Made by a program: the position numbers and the translations under genes. Positions 9,897 to 18,708 of a DNA stretch of 64,000 nucleotides are shown here, one piece after another. How positions within the stretch are numbered: position 1 is the first letter of the stretch; each line of letters starts with the position of its first letter. The notes below the pieces were generated by a model that had not been told where the DNA came from, did not search any database, and saw only the letters and a program-made list of their open reading frames with translations. The stretch comes from JADJXV01 sp046328995 (GTDB lineage: Bacteria > Bacteroidota > Ignavibacteria > Kapaibacteriales > UBA961), in NCBI GenBank assembly GCA_046328995.1, contig JAXLVN010000003.1:372001-436000 (forward strand). Reading direction: 5' to 3'.

Positions 9897-10103
9897 TACT
9901 ATCTCCTTACTAGATTAACAGTGTGTTATAAAGTTTGGGTAAATTGGTCCTCGTTCACTCTGTCGGATATGCTACAGGAAACCAAAATCAGAGTGAAAAA
10001 GCTTTTCATTTCCCGGAGCAAACAGACACAAAAACCTATTGCAAAATTATCTGTATTTTCATTCGGTGAAGCCATTACTCCCGCACGATTTCGCCACACG
10101 ATT

Positions 10104-10535
10104 TTAATGTACATTGTTATAGGTTTGCTCGGAAGTAGCTGAAAGAGCTTGAGATACAAACATGTGAATACGGTCATTGATACAGAGCATACGGCGGAGT
10201 CTATCGCGTTCACTACTACTGTCATCAGCTCGGGTGAGGATCGCACGGCATTGAGATGGAGCCATACCAATCCTGCGATGAAATGCATCGCGGAGAATTT
10301 TTGATGACGTGAATCCTACGGTATGGGAAAGGTAATCTAAATCCACGCCATCTCGTAAGTGCTCCAGGGCTGTCGCCACCCGGAGAATTTCGAGGAGATC
10401 TTTAAGTGTGCAGTGGTATTCCTTCTTGATGCGTACACGGCTATACGAAGAACACCATCCGGAAACAACATGAATGGTATTTACATCAAATGTAATATCG
10501 CGGTAGTTTTTCTGAATACAGTCGAAAATGCTCAT
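10104..10535 (-). CDS. Small AraC-type HTH regulator
   Basis: DNA-binding protein of about 143 residues from the ATG at 10535, which has AAAGGG 8 bases upstream; a longer in-frame start at 10598 is less likely. The central part matches the second half of an AraC/XylS DNA-binding domain: LDYLSHTVGFTSSKILRDAF, then HRRIGMAPSQCRA. The usual ligand-binding half is missing, so this is either a stand-alone HTH regulator or a truncated one. Targets unknown. Confidence 0.72.
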   Translation of the reverse strand: MSIFDCIQKNYRDITFDVNTIHVVSGWCSSYSRVRIKKEYHCTLKDLLEILRVATALEHLRDGVDLDYLSHTVGFTSSKILRDAFHRRIGMAPSQCRAILTRADDSSSERDRLRRMLCINDRIHMFVSQALSATSEQTYNNVH

Positions 10536-10819
10536 TATATAACCCTTTCTGTAGAAAATATGTTGAAAAAGTAGTTTCACCCTAGTAATGAGGGGCATAC
10601 CAATAGCAGGATTGGTGGCTTCTATATAGGGTATTCCACGTACTCCGTCAGCGGTCGTAACGGCTCAGTAGGTGGTGAGCATGTACTGTGGTGAATTATC
10701 CTGAAAAAGTTGCACCGAAGGAGAGGAAAAACACGGTACATTGGAGAAGAAATGATCGGTAAACTTGAAAATAATGGGAAAATGGGATGTTGAACAAGGA
10801 GTTGCAAGTTTGTTGGTCG

Positions 10820-11539
10820 TTAATCAAACGTCCGCAATTCCACCTTCTCTCCGTCAAACTGCGCATACGTCGCCGGCATACTCAGCCAGTGTCCGAGATT
10901 GATATACGTGCCGCTGCCGAATTCCTCGACTCTTGACTCGTGTTTATGCCCCATTATGACATAGTCAAATCCCTGTTCAATCATCCGTTTGGCAAAGTCG
11001 CGGAGACCATCCCGGCGGGAGAAGTCCTTGTCGTCGGTATAGACACGGCTTGCATGTGACGAGCGCGAGGCGAGCCATATCCCGACGTCCGGATGCAGAT
11101 ATTGAAAGAGCTTGATGGAGAGTGTGTTGCGGAGGATTTTTTTGAGAATCAGATAACCGGTGTCGTTGTATGCTTTTCCGTCACCGTGGGCGATGTAGAA
11201 TTTCTTGCCGCTTAGGGTGAAGGTCACATCATCATGATGAATGGGAATATCTAATTCATCAGCAAAAAAATGCTGATGACCAAAGTCGTGATTGCCCATC
11301 ACATAGTCGATTCGAACGCCGCGCTTCCGCATGGCATCGAGCGCTGCGAGAGTACGAAAGAAATACTTCGGTGCAACGGTTTGATATTCGAACCAAAAGT
11401 CAAATAAATCGCCGACAATCACCAAATGCGTGCAATCGGATGCAATTGCATCAAAAAAACGAAGGAGCGTTGCCTCGCGTGCACGGTCGCTTTCACGACT
11501 TCCGAGACCAAGATGCACATCTGAAAAAAAATATACCAT
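10820..11539 (-). CDS. lpxH: UDP-2,3-diacylglucosamine diphosphatase
   Basis: Calcineurin-like metallophosphoesterase of 239 residues. It hydrolyses UDP-2,3-diacylglucosamine to lipid X in lipid A synthesis, at the cytoplasmic face of the inner membrane. All five metal-ligand motifs are visible in order: DVHLG near the N-terminus, GDLFDFW, GNHD, HGD and GHKH, the last followed by the TYINLGHW region. The ATG at 11539 is preferred over a TTG at 11566 because the family starts just before the first motif. It supports a Gram-negative, lipopolysaccharide-making cell. Monocistronic, divergent from sucD. Confidence 0.9.
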   Translation of the reverse strand: MVYFFSDVHLGLGSRESDRAREATLLRFFDAIASDCTHLVIVGDLFDFWFEYQTVAPKYFFRTLAALDAMRKRGVRIDYVMGNHDFGHQHFFADELDIPIHHDDVTFTLSGKKFYIAHGDGKAYNDTGYLILKKILRNTLSIKLFQYLHPDVGIWLASRSSHASRVYTDDKDFSRRDGLRDFAKRMIEQGFDYVIMGHKHESRVEEFGSGTYINLGHWLSMPATYAQFDGEKVELRTFD

Positions 11540-11776
11540 AGAAGCAGTGACAAATAATAATCTCAAACAGATTCGTAGGTGCTCGGATACTGCAAGTCCA
11601 TTCCACGTTTCGAGCTTTTTACGTTTCCTCTGAAAAAAATTTCGTAATTTTGTAATTCGCCAAACAAATTGCCTGCAAAATTACGCGAATTCAGGACGGA
11701 AAATGGGAAGAATTTTGCATTGGCAGCGCTGAAATCACGAATGAAATTCTATTTTTTTATTTTTAAGGAATAAACA

Positions 11777-13099
11777 GTGAGTGTATTAGTTAACAAAGAT
11801 ACGAAGGTAATTGTACAGGGTATTACCGGTTCGGAAGGAACGTATCACACATCGCAGATGCTGGCCTATGGCACGAATGTCGTTGGCGGTGTCACACCCG
11901 GAAAATCAGGAATGATGTATTCCGGCAAAGGCGAGGATCAATTTACCCGTCCTGTGCCGGTCTTCAACACGGTCAGCGACGCAAAGGCTGCGACCGGCGC
12001 GAATGCAACGATCATTTTTGTGCCGGCTGCGATGGCAGCCGACGCGGTGCTTGAGGCAATTGCCGCCGATATCCCGCTCATCGTCTGTATTACAGAAGGA
12101 ATACCGGTAAAAGACATGATCACCGTTAATGCCGCTCTTCAGGCATCGAATTCCCGGATGATCGGTCCGAACTGCCCGGGTATTATCACTCCCGGTGAAT
12201 GTAAATTAGGTATTATGCCCGGATTCATTCATGCAAAGGGTTCGGTAGGACTCGTCTCCCGCAGCGGCACCCTCACCTACGAGGCCGTCAAGCAACTTAC
12301 GGACGTGGGCCTTGGTCAATCGACCTGTATCGGTATCGGCGGTGACCCGATTATCGGCACCCGTTTTATTGATGCAATTAAATTATTCAACGAAGATCCC
12401 GATACCACGGCTATTATTATGATCGGTGAAATTGGAGGTTCGGCCGAAGAAGAAGCAGCCGCCTACATCCGCGATAACGTGAAAAAACCGGTCATTGGCT
12501 TTATTGCCGGACGCACTGCGCCTCCGGGCAGAAGAATGGGGCATGCCGGCGCGATTATTTCCGGCGGCAAAGGCACCGCAGCCGAAAAAGTTGCCGCTAT
12601 GCGCGAAGCAGGTATCTTCATCGCTGATTCTCCGGCAGACCTTGGTATTACGGTTGCGAAAGCACTGAATCTGGACATTCCCGCTGCCGCACCTGCTGTA
12701 AAAGCACCTGCTGCCAAAGCACCGGCAAAGAATACCCGCAAAGCGAAAGCATCGGCAGATGCTGCAGCTGCGCCGGCAAAGGTAACGAAAGTCAAAGCGA
12801 CCCGCGCTCCAAAAGCGCCGAAAGCCGCCACTGTCATCGAAATGCCCGCCGCACAGCCGGCACTCGCACAGGCAGCTGAAGCTGTCACTGCCGTAAAGCG
12901 TGGACGCAAGCCCAAAGCAACAGAAACAGTAGCAATGGAAGCTAAGCCGGTGAAAGAAAAGGCCGTCAAAGCCCTCAAAGAGAAAAAAGTCAGTGCGAAG
13001 CCTGCACAGGAAAAAGCCGCAAAAGCTCCGAAAGCAGCATCTTCGAAAACAGATGCACCGGCTAAACGTGGCCGTAAAAGCAAGCAAGATTCTATTTAA
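11777..13099 (+). CDS. sucD: Succinate-CoA ligase alpha subunit with long basic tail
   Basis: Alpha subunit of succinyl-CoA synthetase (TCA cycle, substrate-level ATP/GTP formation with SucC). GTG start with AAGGAA 6 bases upstream. Residues 1-300 are a normal SucD: CoA-binding Rossmann part with GITGSEGT and TPGKSG, GPNCPGIITP, and the phosphorylated His (H256) in MGHAGAI. Residues 301-440 are an extra tail of Ala, Lys and Pro, like histone H1 or bacterial Lys/Ala-rich proteins, with two AT-hook-like RGRKxK cores (375-380 and 431-436). Ordinary SucD ends at about 290-300 residues. No sucC is in the window. A TAATTTTG box at 11645-11652 fits a Bacteroidota -7 element (TAnnTTTG). ndk follows after 35 bases. 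Confidence 0.92.
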   Translation: MSVLVNKDTKVIVQGITGSEGTYHTSQMLAYGTNVVGGVTPGKSGMMYSGKGEDQFTRPVPVFNTVSDAKAATGANATIIFVPAAMAADAVLEAIAADIPLIVCITEGIPVKDMITVNAALQASNSRMIGPNCPGIITPGECKLGIMPGFIHAKGSVGLVSRSGTLTYEAVKQLTDVGLGQSTCIGIGGDPIIGTRFIDAIKLFNEDPDTTAIIMIGEIGGSAEEEAAAYIRDNVKKPVIGFIAGRTAPPGRRMGHAGAIISGGKGTAAEKVAAMREAGIFIADSPADLGITVAKALNLDIPAAAPAVKAPAAKAPAKNTRKAKASADAAAAPAKVTKVKATRAPKAPKAATVIEMPAAQPALAQAAEAVTAVKRGRKPKATETVAMEAKPVKEKAVKALKEKKVSAKPAQEKAAKAPKAASSKTDAPAKRGRKSKQDSI

Positions 13100-13134
13100 T
13101 TACTCTCCAACCAATTTAAACGTATAGGAAAACA

Positions 13135-13563
13135 ATGACAGAACGTACCTTAGCAATCATCAAGCCCGACGCAGTTCGTAAAAATGTCGTCGGAGAAATT
13201 ATCGCGAAATTAACCCAATCCGGCTTCAAAGTACTCGCCATGAAGCTCACCCGCATCTCCAAAGCACAAGCAGGTGAATTCTATGCTGTACACAAAGAAC
13301 GTGGATTTTATGGTGAATTAGTCGATTTCATGAGCAGTGGCCCGATCGTGCCGATCGCTCTCGAAAAAGATAATGCCATTGCAGATTACCGTACCCTCAT
13401 CGGCGCGACAGACCCTGCCGAAGCAGCCGAAGGCACGATTCGTAAAATGTTCGCCTCATCGAAAGGCGAAAACGCCGTTCATGGTTCAGACTCCGTCGAA
13501 AACGGACGCAATGAGATCGCGTTTTTCTTCAGTGAAAGTGAAATCGTTGCTAATCAAGCATAA
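13135..13563 (+). CDS. ndk: Nucleoside diphosphate kinase
   Basis: 142 residues, normal length. Transfers the gamma phosphate of ATP to other nucleoside diphosphates through a phospho-His. The active-site block NAVHGSDS carries H116, and the N-terminal TLAIIKPDAV is the family signature. It lies 35 bases after sucD and is followed by a strong rho-independent terminator, so sucD and ndk probably form one transcript joining nucleoside triphosphate supply with SucCD. Confidence 0.97.
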   Translation: MTERTLAIIKPDAVRKNVVGEIIAKLTQSGFKVLAMKLTRISKAQAGEFYAVHKERGFYGELVDFMSSGPIVPIALEKDNAIADYRTLIGATDPAEAAEGTIRKMFASSKGENAVHGSDSVENGRNEIAFFFSESEIVANQA

Positions 13564-13587
13564 CTCATAATTACGATGATAAATAGT

Positions 13588-13633
13588 AAAGGATGAAGGA
13601 TGAAATCCCAGAATTATCCTTCGTCCTTTTTTT
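13588..13633 (+). terminator. Rho-independent terminator after ndk
   Basis: Stem AAAGGATGAAGGAT (13588-13601) pairs with ATCCTTCGTCCTTT (13616-13629) with one G-U pair, followed by a run of T. Confidence 0.85.
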
Positions 13634-13669
13634 ATTCTTTGCCTTCCGCATGACATCCCTCAATTGGCA

Positions 13670-14206
13670 ATGCTCACACGACTAACGAGAATTACGACGG
13701 AAATCCGTTCGACGAATCCCTATTGGGAATATCACTTTGACCGCTATAGAATGCCGGCGGGAAAAGAAGGGGAATATCATTATGTCCATTCCACCGGGTC
13801 CACGGTCGTGGTGCCCCGGCTGCCGGATGGAACTTTTATACTTGTCAGACAGTTTCGCTATCTATTACAACGGGAGAGTCTGGAATTCCCCTGCGGTGGT
13901 ATCAAGCATGGTCTCGGCGCAGAGGAAAACGCGCGGCAGGAATTGCTGGAAGAGACCGGCTACAAGGCTGATACTATGCGGCTTGTAGGGACATTCGCTC
14001 CCTGCAACGGAATCACGGATGAATTGTGTTCGGTGTATTATACCGACACACTAACCCTCGAAAAATCCGCGCCCGATGACTCGGAGGAATTCGAGATTCT
14101 TTACGTAACTAAACATCAAATTAACCACTATATTCAACAAGGTGAACTATGGGATGGTATGACCTTAGCCGCGTGGACACTGTATCTATCAAACGATATT
14201 TCGTGA
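13670..14206 (+). CDS. Nudix hydrolase, ADP-ribose pyrophosphatase-like
   Basis: About 178 residues from the ATG at 13670 (a TTG two codons earlier is also possible). The Nudix box spans roughly GGIKHGLGAEENARQ then ELLEETGY, with the REL/EExG core and Glu ligands for Mg2+. The layout (central box, WEYHFDRYRMP early, C-terminal helix) fits ADP-sugar pyrophosphatases that cleave ADP-ribose to AMP and ribose 5-phosphate. The 3' end overlaps the next gene's first ATG by 58 bases. Confidence 0.87.
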   Translation: MLTRLTRITTEIRSTNPYWEYHFDRYRMPAGKEGEYHYVHSTGSTVVVPRLPDGTFILVRQFRYLLQRESLEFPCGGIKHGLGAEENARQELLEETGYKADTMRLVGTFAPCNGITDELCSVYYTDTLTLEKSAPDDSEEFEILYVTKHQINHYIQQGELWDGMTLAAWTLYLSNDIS

Positions 14207-15219
14207 ACATTGCGCTTCACTGTGCGATGATTGCTGCTGTGCTGACGCTGATGACGGCACCACTTCAATCGCAGGAAACAGGCAAGCAGCCCACAACGGC
14301 TGCACCGCAAAGCGCTGTGCCTGTGAAAAAGTATTCTCTCCGCGTCGATTGGAAAGACGGCGTCGTGCATACATACTCCGTGACTGAAAAAACGAAAGTC
14401 AAACGGGTGTATAGAGATAACATCGAGAAAAATTACGAACGCGAGACGACCTATTTTCTGAGTATGTCCAGTACCGGCACAGAAAAGGGAATGACTACAT
14501 TACGGTGTGTCGTCGACTCCCTTCGCTATAAATTTACAGAAGGCAATACCGTGCTGTACTATGACTCCTATGATGAAAAGCAGAGCAATATCAAAGGAGA
14601 ATTCCCGGATTTAACGGGAACTTTTGCCTGTATGTCACATCAGTTTGAGTTCAAAATTGCACCGACCGGCGAAGTGGCCTCTGTATCGGGTGTGGGTGAA
14701 AACGGAGATATCGATTGGCTCAAAGATTATATTAATGATCCCGAATCACCAATGGATACCCTGCAGAAAATACTCTGGCTCAGCTGTATTTCCGATGAAA
14801 ATCTCAAGATGATCGCCGATATTCCCAAAGGTATAATTGCCGGTAAAATGCAAATTAAAGCCGACTCAGTCTGGAAGCGTCAGGTAGGAATGCGCCTCGA
14901 TGGTATTAATTTTGTCGATACTCTTGAGACGGAAGTAGCATCATTTGCAAAGAATAATTTTGTGATATCATCGGTGTCAAAAGCATTACAACCGAAACCC
15001 ATGCAGGCGGTTAGAATGTTTGGCATACCCGGTCTCGCCGACGTACTCTCCGGCAAAGGCACCGGGAAAGTACGCCTCGATATGTCCTCCGGCGGCACAG
15101 TGCGGAAAGCAGAAATCACCTACAATGCCGATATCGAAGCCAAATATAAACTCGAAAAATTCAGTGAAAATATCCAAACAACAGTTTCATGTACTCTTAT
15201 AGGTCAATACAAGTGGTAA
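14149..15219 (+). CDS. Exported protein, DUF6263-like
   Basis: Up to 356 residues. The first ATG (14149) overlaps the Nudix gene by 58 bases; a later GTG would remove the overlap and still keep the signal peptide (NIALHCAMIAAVLTLMTAPLQSQ, split by a few polar residues). The mature part begins with a strand pattern YSLRVDWKDGVVHTYSVTEK and continues as a beta-rich domain. It resembles the Bacteroidota DUF6263 group, a tentative assignment by eye. The next gene has the same layout and overlaps it by 31 bases, so they are probably translationally coupled paralogues. Periplasmic; function unknown. Confidence 0.7.
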   Translation: MGWYDLSRVDTVSIKRYFVNIALHCAMIAAVLTLMTAPLQSQETGKQPTTAAPQSAVPVKKYSLRVDWKDGVVHTYSVTEKTKVKRVYRDNIEKNYERETTYFLSMSSTGTEKGMTTLRCVVDSLRYKFTEGNTVLYYDSYDEKQSNIKGEFPDLTGTFACMSHQFEFKIAPTGEVASVSGVGENGDIDWLKDYINDPESPMDTLQKILWLSCISDENLKMIADIPKGIIAGKMQIKADSVWKRQVGMRLDGINFVDTLETEVASFAKNNFVISSVSKALQPKPMQAVRMFGIPGLADVLSGKGTGKVRLDMSSGGTVRKAEITYNADIEAKYKLEKFSENIQTTVSCTLIGQYKW

Positions 15220-16271
15220 AAAAATCATTCTTTTTTAGTGTTCTGACTACAACAGCCATCCTTGCAGCAAGCTGTGGTGGAAATTCCGACAGCAAGTATC
15301 CCGAACAAGAACAAGGAAAGTCTTCGGCTATCCTGCCTGCCGATACCGCACAGGCGATAGAAGTGCCGGCGGCCGAACGGATGGTCAAACGTCTGCAATA
15401 TTCGGCAACGGTAGGACAAAAAATGAGCTATAAACTTATGCAAGTCGATGATATCGATCAGGATGGGCAAAAAGCACAGATGTCAACCACAATCTATTAC
15501 ACCAAGACCATCAAAGAAATCAAAACCGGTGGAATTGTCGATATGAATGTACGCATCGATTCTATCCGCATGAAAAGCACCTATCCCAATCCGTCAATGC
15601 CGGGCGCACAATCGGTGAGTACATATAATTCCCAAGATTCTTCCGCACGCAGCAACGAACAGTTCCGCCAGTATAACGGTATCATCGGCGAAGATGTGCG
15701 GATGCTTGTCAATCCAAAAGGGAAAATTGAGGAAATTAGCGGCCTGACACCGATACTCAATAAAATACTCGGGTATCAGAAAGATTCCGTGCCGCAGAAA
15801 ACCAAAGATCAGCTGCTCGAGCAAATTCGCTACCAACTCTTCCAAATTCCCCTGCAAAATGAATATCAGACATTTCCTGATGACGACGGCAAGGTCGATT
15901 CTACACAGTCGTGGTCACATGCGGATATTTCGGCATTGTCCGGTGTTTTCAGAGTCAAGAACTCCGTGAAATATACCATTCAATCAGTCAAAAATATCAA
16001 AGGCCGCAAGGCAGCTTCCATCAAAGCACTCCTGACGGCGGAAGTGACGAATCCTAAAGCCGAGCAAGGCACGGCAAAGTTTACCCTCAATGAATCTTCT
16101 ATCAGCGGAGACGGTGAGTCACTCATTGATGTAGAATCAGGAATGACAATTTACAAGCGGAATAAAGTCGTGACGGTCATCGACGCGACACTCGTTGATG
16201 CCAAAGCGAAGCAAAATCAACATGCCCGGCAGCAATTGACAACGACTGTTACCATCGAGTTGCAGAAGTAA
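15189..16271 (+). CDS. Lipoprotein, paralogue of the preceding exported protein
   Basis: About 350 residues; start uncertain (ATG 15189 or GTG 15213). Signal peptide with a lipobox ending LAASC, so probably an envelope lipoprotein. The mature part (MSYKLMQV, then TTIYYTKTIKEI and VRIDSIRMKS) follows the same order of strands as the previous protein, which points to tandem duplication of a DUF6263-like fold. It overlaps the previous gene by 31 bases and ends before a bidirectional terminator. Function unknown. Confidence 0.72.
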   Translation: MYSYRSIQVVKKSFFFSVLTTTAILAASCGGNSDSKYPEQEQGKSSAILPADTAQAIEVPAAERMVKRLQYSATVGQKMSYKLMQVDDIDQDGQKAQMSTTIYYTKTIKEIKTGGIVDMNVRIDSIRMKSTYPNPSMPGAQSVSTYNSQDSSARSNEQFRQYNGIIGEDVRMLVNPKGKIEEISGLTPILNKILGYQKDSVPQKTKDQLLEQIRYQLFQIPLQNEYQTFPDDDGKVDSTQSWSHADISALSGVFRVKNSVKYTIQSVKNIKGRKAASIKALLTAEVTNPKAEQGTAKFTLNESSISGDGESLIDVESGMTIYKRNKVVTVIDATLVDAKAKQNQHARQQLTTTVTIELQK

Positions 16272-16312
16272 GCAGAAGAGCATCTTTGCTCCTTCGTTGT
16301 ATAGACATCATG

Positions 16313-16349
16313 AAAAAGGGGAACTGCGCATCAGGCAGTTCCCCTTTTT
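16313..16349. terminator. Bidirectional terminator between convergent genes
   Basis: Perfect stem AAAAAGGGGAACTGC (16313-16327) with GCAGTTCCCCTTTTT (16335-16349), loop of 7. The A run on the left and T run on the right let it serve both the upstream plus-strand gene and the minus-strand DinB gene. Confidence 0.9.
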
Positions 16350-16368
16350 GTATCAATTATCAGTTCGA

Positions 16369-16869
16369 TTACATCTCTTTATCATCCGCTGACGGACCGT
16401 ACATGCCGGGAATCGGCACATTCAGCAGACGTAAATAGACGCTGAGTTGTCCGCGGTGATGGTAGAGATGATTCATGCACCAGGAGCGTACGACTGCGCC
16501 TTTGGGCATCGTGAAATAGACTTGTTCGCCATTGCGCATGGTCCATGGATTTTGGAATTCTGACTCGGGCGTGTCGTTGAGAATAACTTCTGCTTTCGCC
16601 ACGAGGTCGTCGTGATAAGCGAGGAGTTCTTCGGTAGAGCTAATTGCTTTAGGCGCAAAATTACCCTTCGAGAAGTCGAGTTCGTCGTGAATGAGGCACT
16701 CTTTCCACCAACCGGTAATCTCCGCAACGTGAATAGCTAAGCGCTTGAGAGTCATGGATTTTTCGTGGGGCTTGTAATCAGCTTGATCAAAGGGGATTAC
16801 CGCGAGCATCTTGCGGGTATTGTCAGCTTCGGCTTTTAATTCAGCCCAGAGCATTTGATTGAAGGTCAT
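16369..16869 (-). CDS. DinB-fold protein
   Basis: 166 residues from the ATG at 16869; the longer open frame to 17034 has no family similarity. Four-helix-bundle DinB/YfiT-like protein, usually a metal-dependent thiol-using enzyme or damage-inducible protein. Visible hallmarks are LAIHVAEITGWW (first His ligand) and NHLYHHRGQLSVYLRLL (His cluster of the last helix). The reaction is not predictable in this family. Monocistronic, sharing a terminator with the convergent lipoprotein gene. Confidence 0.85.
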   Translation of the reverse strand: MTFNQMLWAELKAEADNTRKMLAVIPFDQADYKPHEKSMTLKRLAIHVAEITGWWKECLIHDELDFSKGNFAPKAISSTEELLAYHDDLVAKAEVILNDTPESEFQNPWTMRNGEQVYFTMPKGAVVRSWCMNHLYHHRGQLSVYLRLLNVPIPGMYGPSADDKEM

Positions 16870-17212
16870 CGTTGTTCCATAAAATGTGTATAAATAGAGT
16901 ATAATAAGGCAGAATTTTGCGCAAAAATAGCGAAAGATTACCGCTCGGTATATGAAATCATGGAAATCTATGCCGGTGAATGGATTATCTATAAGTAACA
17001 GAGAAGAGAAAAAGTATCCCCGTGAGAATATCAATCATGTGGGAAAAGTGTATCGCCGCAGAGAACAGCGATTGAGCTTCGTGGAGGGAGATAGTATGCC
17101 GTAGAGTATGCGTAGTCAGGGCTAAGAACCATGGTCACTACTGCAACAAATCACCATGTTATACCGTAGATGACGGCCTACGTTGTTCAGTTTCATATTG
17201 TGTACTACTACG
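16870..17212. other. Intergenic region
   Basis: 343 bases between divergent genes. No gene, RNA or clear repeat was recognised. It must hold the promoters for the DinB protein and the head-GIN lipoprotein. Confidence 0.4.
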
Positions 17213-17932
17213 ATGAAAACATACTCCATACTCGCTTGCGCCTTTGCATGTCTGATGTATCTCTCTAGCTGCCGGCTGAATTCCGTGACAGGTACCGGCA
17301 ATATTGTCACGCAAACCCCTGCTGTAACTGCTTTTGAAGAAATCGAAATTGAAAGTTCGTGTGATGTAGTGCTCTATCAGGGCACCGACTACAAAGTAGA
17401 GCTCACCGATTACGAAAATCTCCTCCAATACCACAAAGTGGAGGTCGTAGGAAACAAGCTCATCATCCGTACCTATCCCGATAATATATCGATGAGTAAT
17501 TCGAAAGCAAAAGCGGTCATCACCATGCCCGATCATTTGAAAAAAATTACCATTGCCGGCAGTAGCGATGTGGTACTGCAGGCAGGATTTAAGGATATTG
17601 AAGAATTGAATGTCGAGGGCAGCGGGAATATTCGTGGAATTGGTGCTGCCGTGATGAACACGATACACGCTACCGTTGAAGGTTCCGGAGATATATCCAT
17701 GACCGGCACAGCCACCGTCCTCGATCTTTCGATAGAAGGTTCAGGAGATATAGACTTCGCCAATGTCAAAGCGCAGGCAGCGACCTGTACTATCGATGGC
17801 AGCGGTGATATCACCGTCAATGCAGCTAATTCTTTATCAGCCACCATCAACGGCAGCGGGGATATTCTCTATTATGGCAATCCTACTGTTTCCCAAAAAA
17901 TCAACGGTAGCGGACGGGTGGTAAAGCGGTAA
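17213..17932 (+). CDS. Head GIN domain (DUF2807) lipoprotein
   Basis: 239 residues from the ATG at 17213 (MKTYS...). Signal peptide with lipobox ending YLSSC, followed by the usual N-terminal block: FEEIEIESSCDVVLYQG, then a GNKLIIRTY strand. The rest is a right-handed beta-helix built from repeats of the type GSGDI (EGSGNIRG, EGSGDISM, EGSGDIDF, DGSGDITV, NGSGDILY, NGSGRVVK), typical of DUF2807/GIN proteins of Bacteroidota. Probably on the periplasmic side of an envelope membrane; role unknown, perhaps adhesion. Followed by a terminator. Confidence 0.9.
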   Translation: MKTYSILACAFACLMYLSSCRLNSVTGTGNIVTQTPAVTAFEEIEIESSCDVVLYQGTDYKVELTDYENLLQYHKVEVVGNKLIIRTYPDNISMSNSKAKAVITMPDHLKKITIAGSSDVVLQAGFKDIEELNVEGSGNIRGIGAAVMNTIHATVEGSGDISMTGTATVLDLSIEGSGDIDFANVKAQAATCTIDGSGDITVNAANSLSATINGSGDILYYGNPTVSQKINGSGRVVKR

Positions 17933-17959
17933 TAAATAGGTAAATATATTGATTCAAAC

Positions 17960-18002
17960 GAGGGATGGTTGGTGGGAAAGTACCCACGACCATCCCTTTT
18001 TT
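17960..18002 (+). terminator. Rho-independent terminator after the head-GIN gene
   Basis: Stem GAGGGATGGTTGGTGGG pairs with CCCACGACCATCCC with a small mismatch, then a run of six T. Confidence 0.85.
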
Positions 18003-18215
18003 ATGGTAGTAATGGCATGTGTGGAGCAAAAAGCCAGTTATTAATTCTCAGCTATTCACGAAGTAGTGATTTTTCTCTATCTCGATGCACTCATCCCTTG
18101 AAATAGTAGCGTCCGATATACTATCTTTTCGATAATTTTGCAGTGAACGATAATCACAATTATACGTTGCGCATTCTTCAGAATGCTTGACGCTCCATTT
18201 ATAACAAACAAAACA

Positions 18216-18458
18216 ATGATACGCACATTTATTACGCCGATGCAAAGTAACTTTACCGTAGCATTAGAGTTCCCGGATGAGTATTTGGGAGAAGAATTAG
18301 AACTTATTGTGTTCAAAAAGGAAGAAGGGTTAATTGCCGAAAAGAAATCTCAGACCACCAAACTTTCCGATAAATACAAAGGCGCATTTACCAAAGAAGA
18401 CGCCAAGAGTTTTGATACCCACACCAAACAAATGCGCAAAGAATGGGACAATACCTGA
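18216..18458 (+). CDS. Small VapB-like antitoxin candidate
   Basis: 80 residues from the ATG at 18216 (an upstream in-frame start at 18183 is also open). N-terminal strand SNFTVALEFPDEYLGEELEL, then a charged helical tail, resembling the short antitoxins that pair with PIN-domain toxins. Directly downstream, after two in-frame stops, is the tail of a VapC-type toxin, which supports the assignment. Because the toxin is broken, the unit is probably an inactive toxin-antitoxin remnant. Confidence 0.55.
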   Translation: MIRTFITPMQSNFTVALEFPDEYLGEELELIVFKKEEGLIAEKKSQTTKLSDKYKGAFTKEDAKSFDTHTKQMRKEWDNT

Positions 18459-18461
18459 TAG

Positions 18462-18584
18462 ATAACACCTCCCGATGCAATCATAGCTGCTACGGCAATT
18501 GTTCACCAACGTACCCTCATTACAAGCGATAGTGATTTTAAAAATATACCAGGACTCTTGGTGATTGATCCGAGTGGCATGTAA
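18462..18584 (+). pseudogene. VapC-like PIN toxin, C-terminal remnant
   Basis: About 40 codons open to a stop at 18582. They read PDAIIAATAIVHQRTLITSD, then DFKNIPGLLVIDPSGM, matching the last third of VapC-type PIN ribonucleases: the IAATA helix, the Asp pair of the metal site, and the final strand. The first two thirds, with the other acidic ligands and a start codon, are absent. It lies right after the antitoxin-like gene. Confidence 0.7.
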
Positions 18585-18708
18585 AGGTTATCTACTCTAC
18601 AAGCAATTTCCATCCAACCTCACTTCCTATCCAACGAACCCAAGCAAAGCGGAGTATTGTTCTAATTTTATGTGCAAGTCGTTATTAATTCGAATGGTTC
18701 CACATATT

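Noticed and set aside
9926..10288. 120-codon minus-strand frame overlapping the AraC-type gene
   Set aside because: It overlaps the better supported HTH frame (AraC-like motifs) and shows no similarity or ribosome-binding site.
12383..13087. Two long open frames on the minus strand opposite sucD (up to 234 codons)
   Set aside because: They are antisense shadows of the Ala/Lys-rich tail, with Cys/Phe- or Ala-rich low-complexity translations and no ribosome-binding site; the plus-strand gene is certain.
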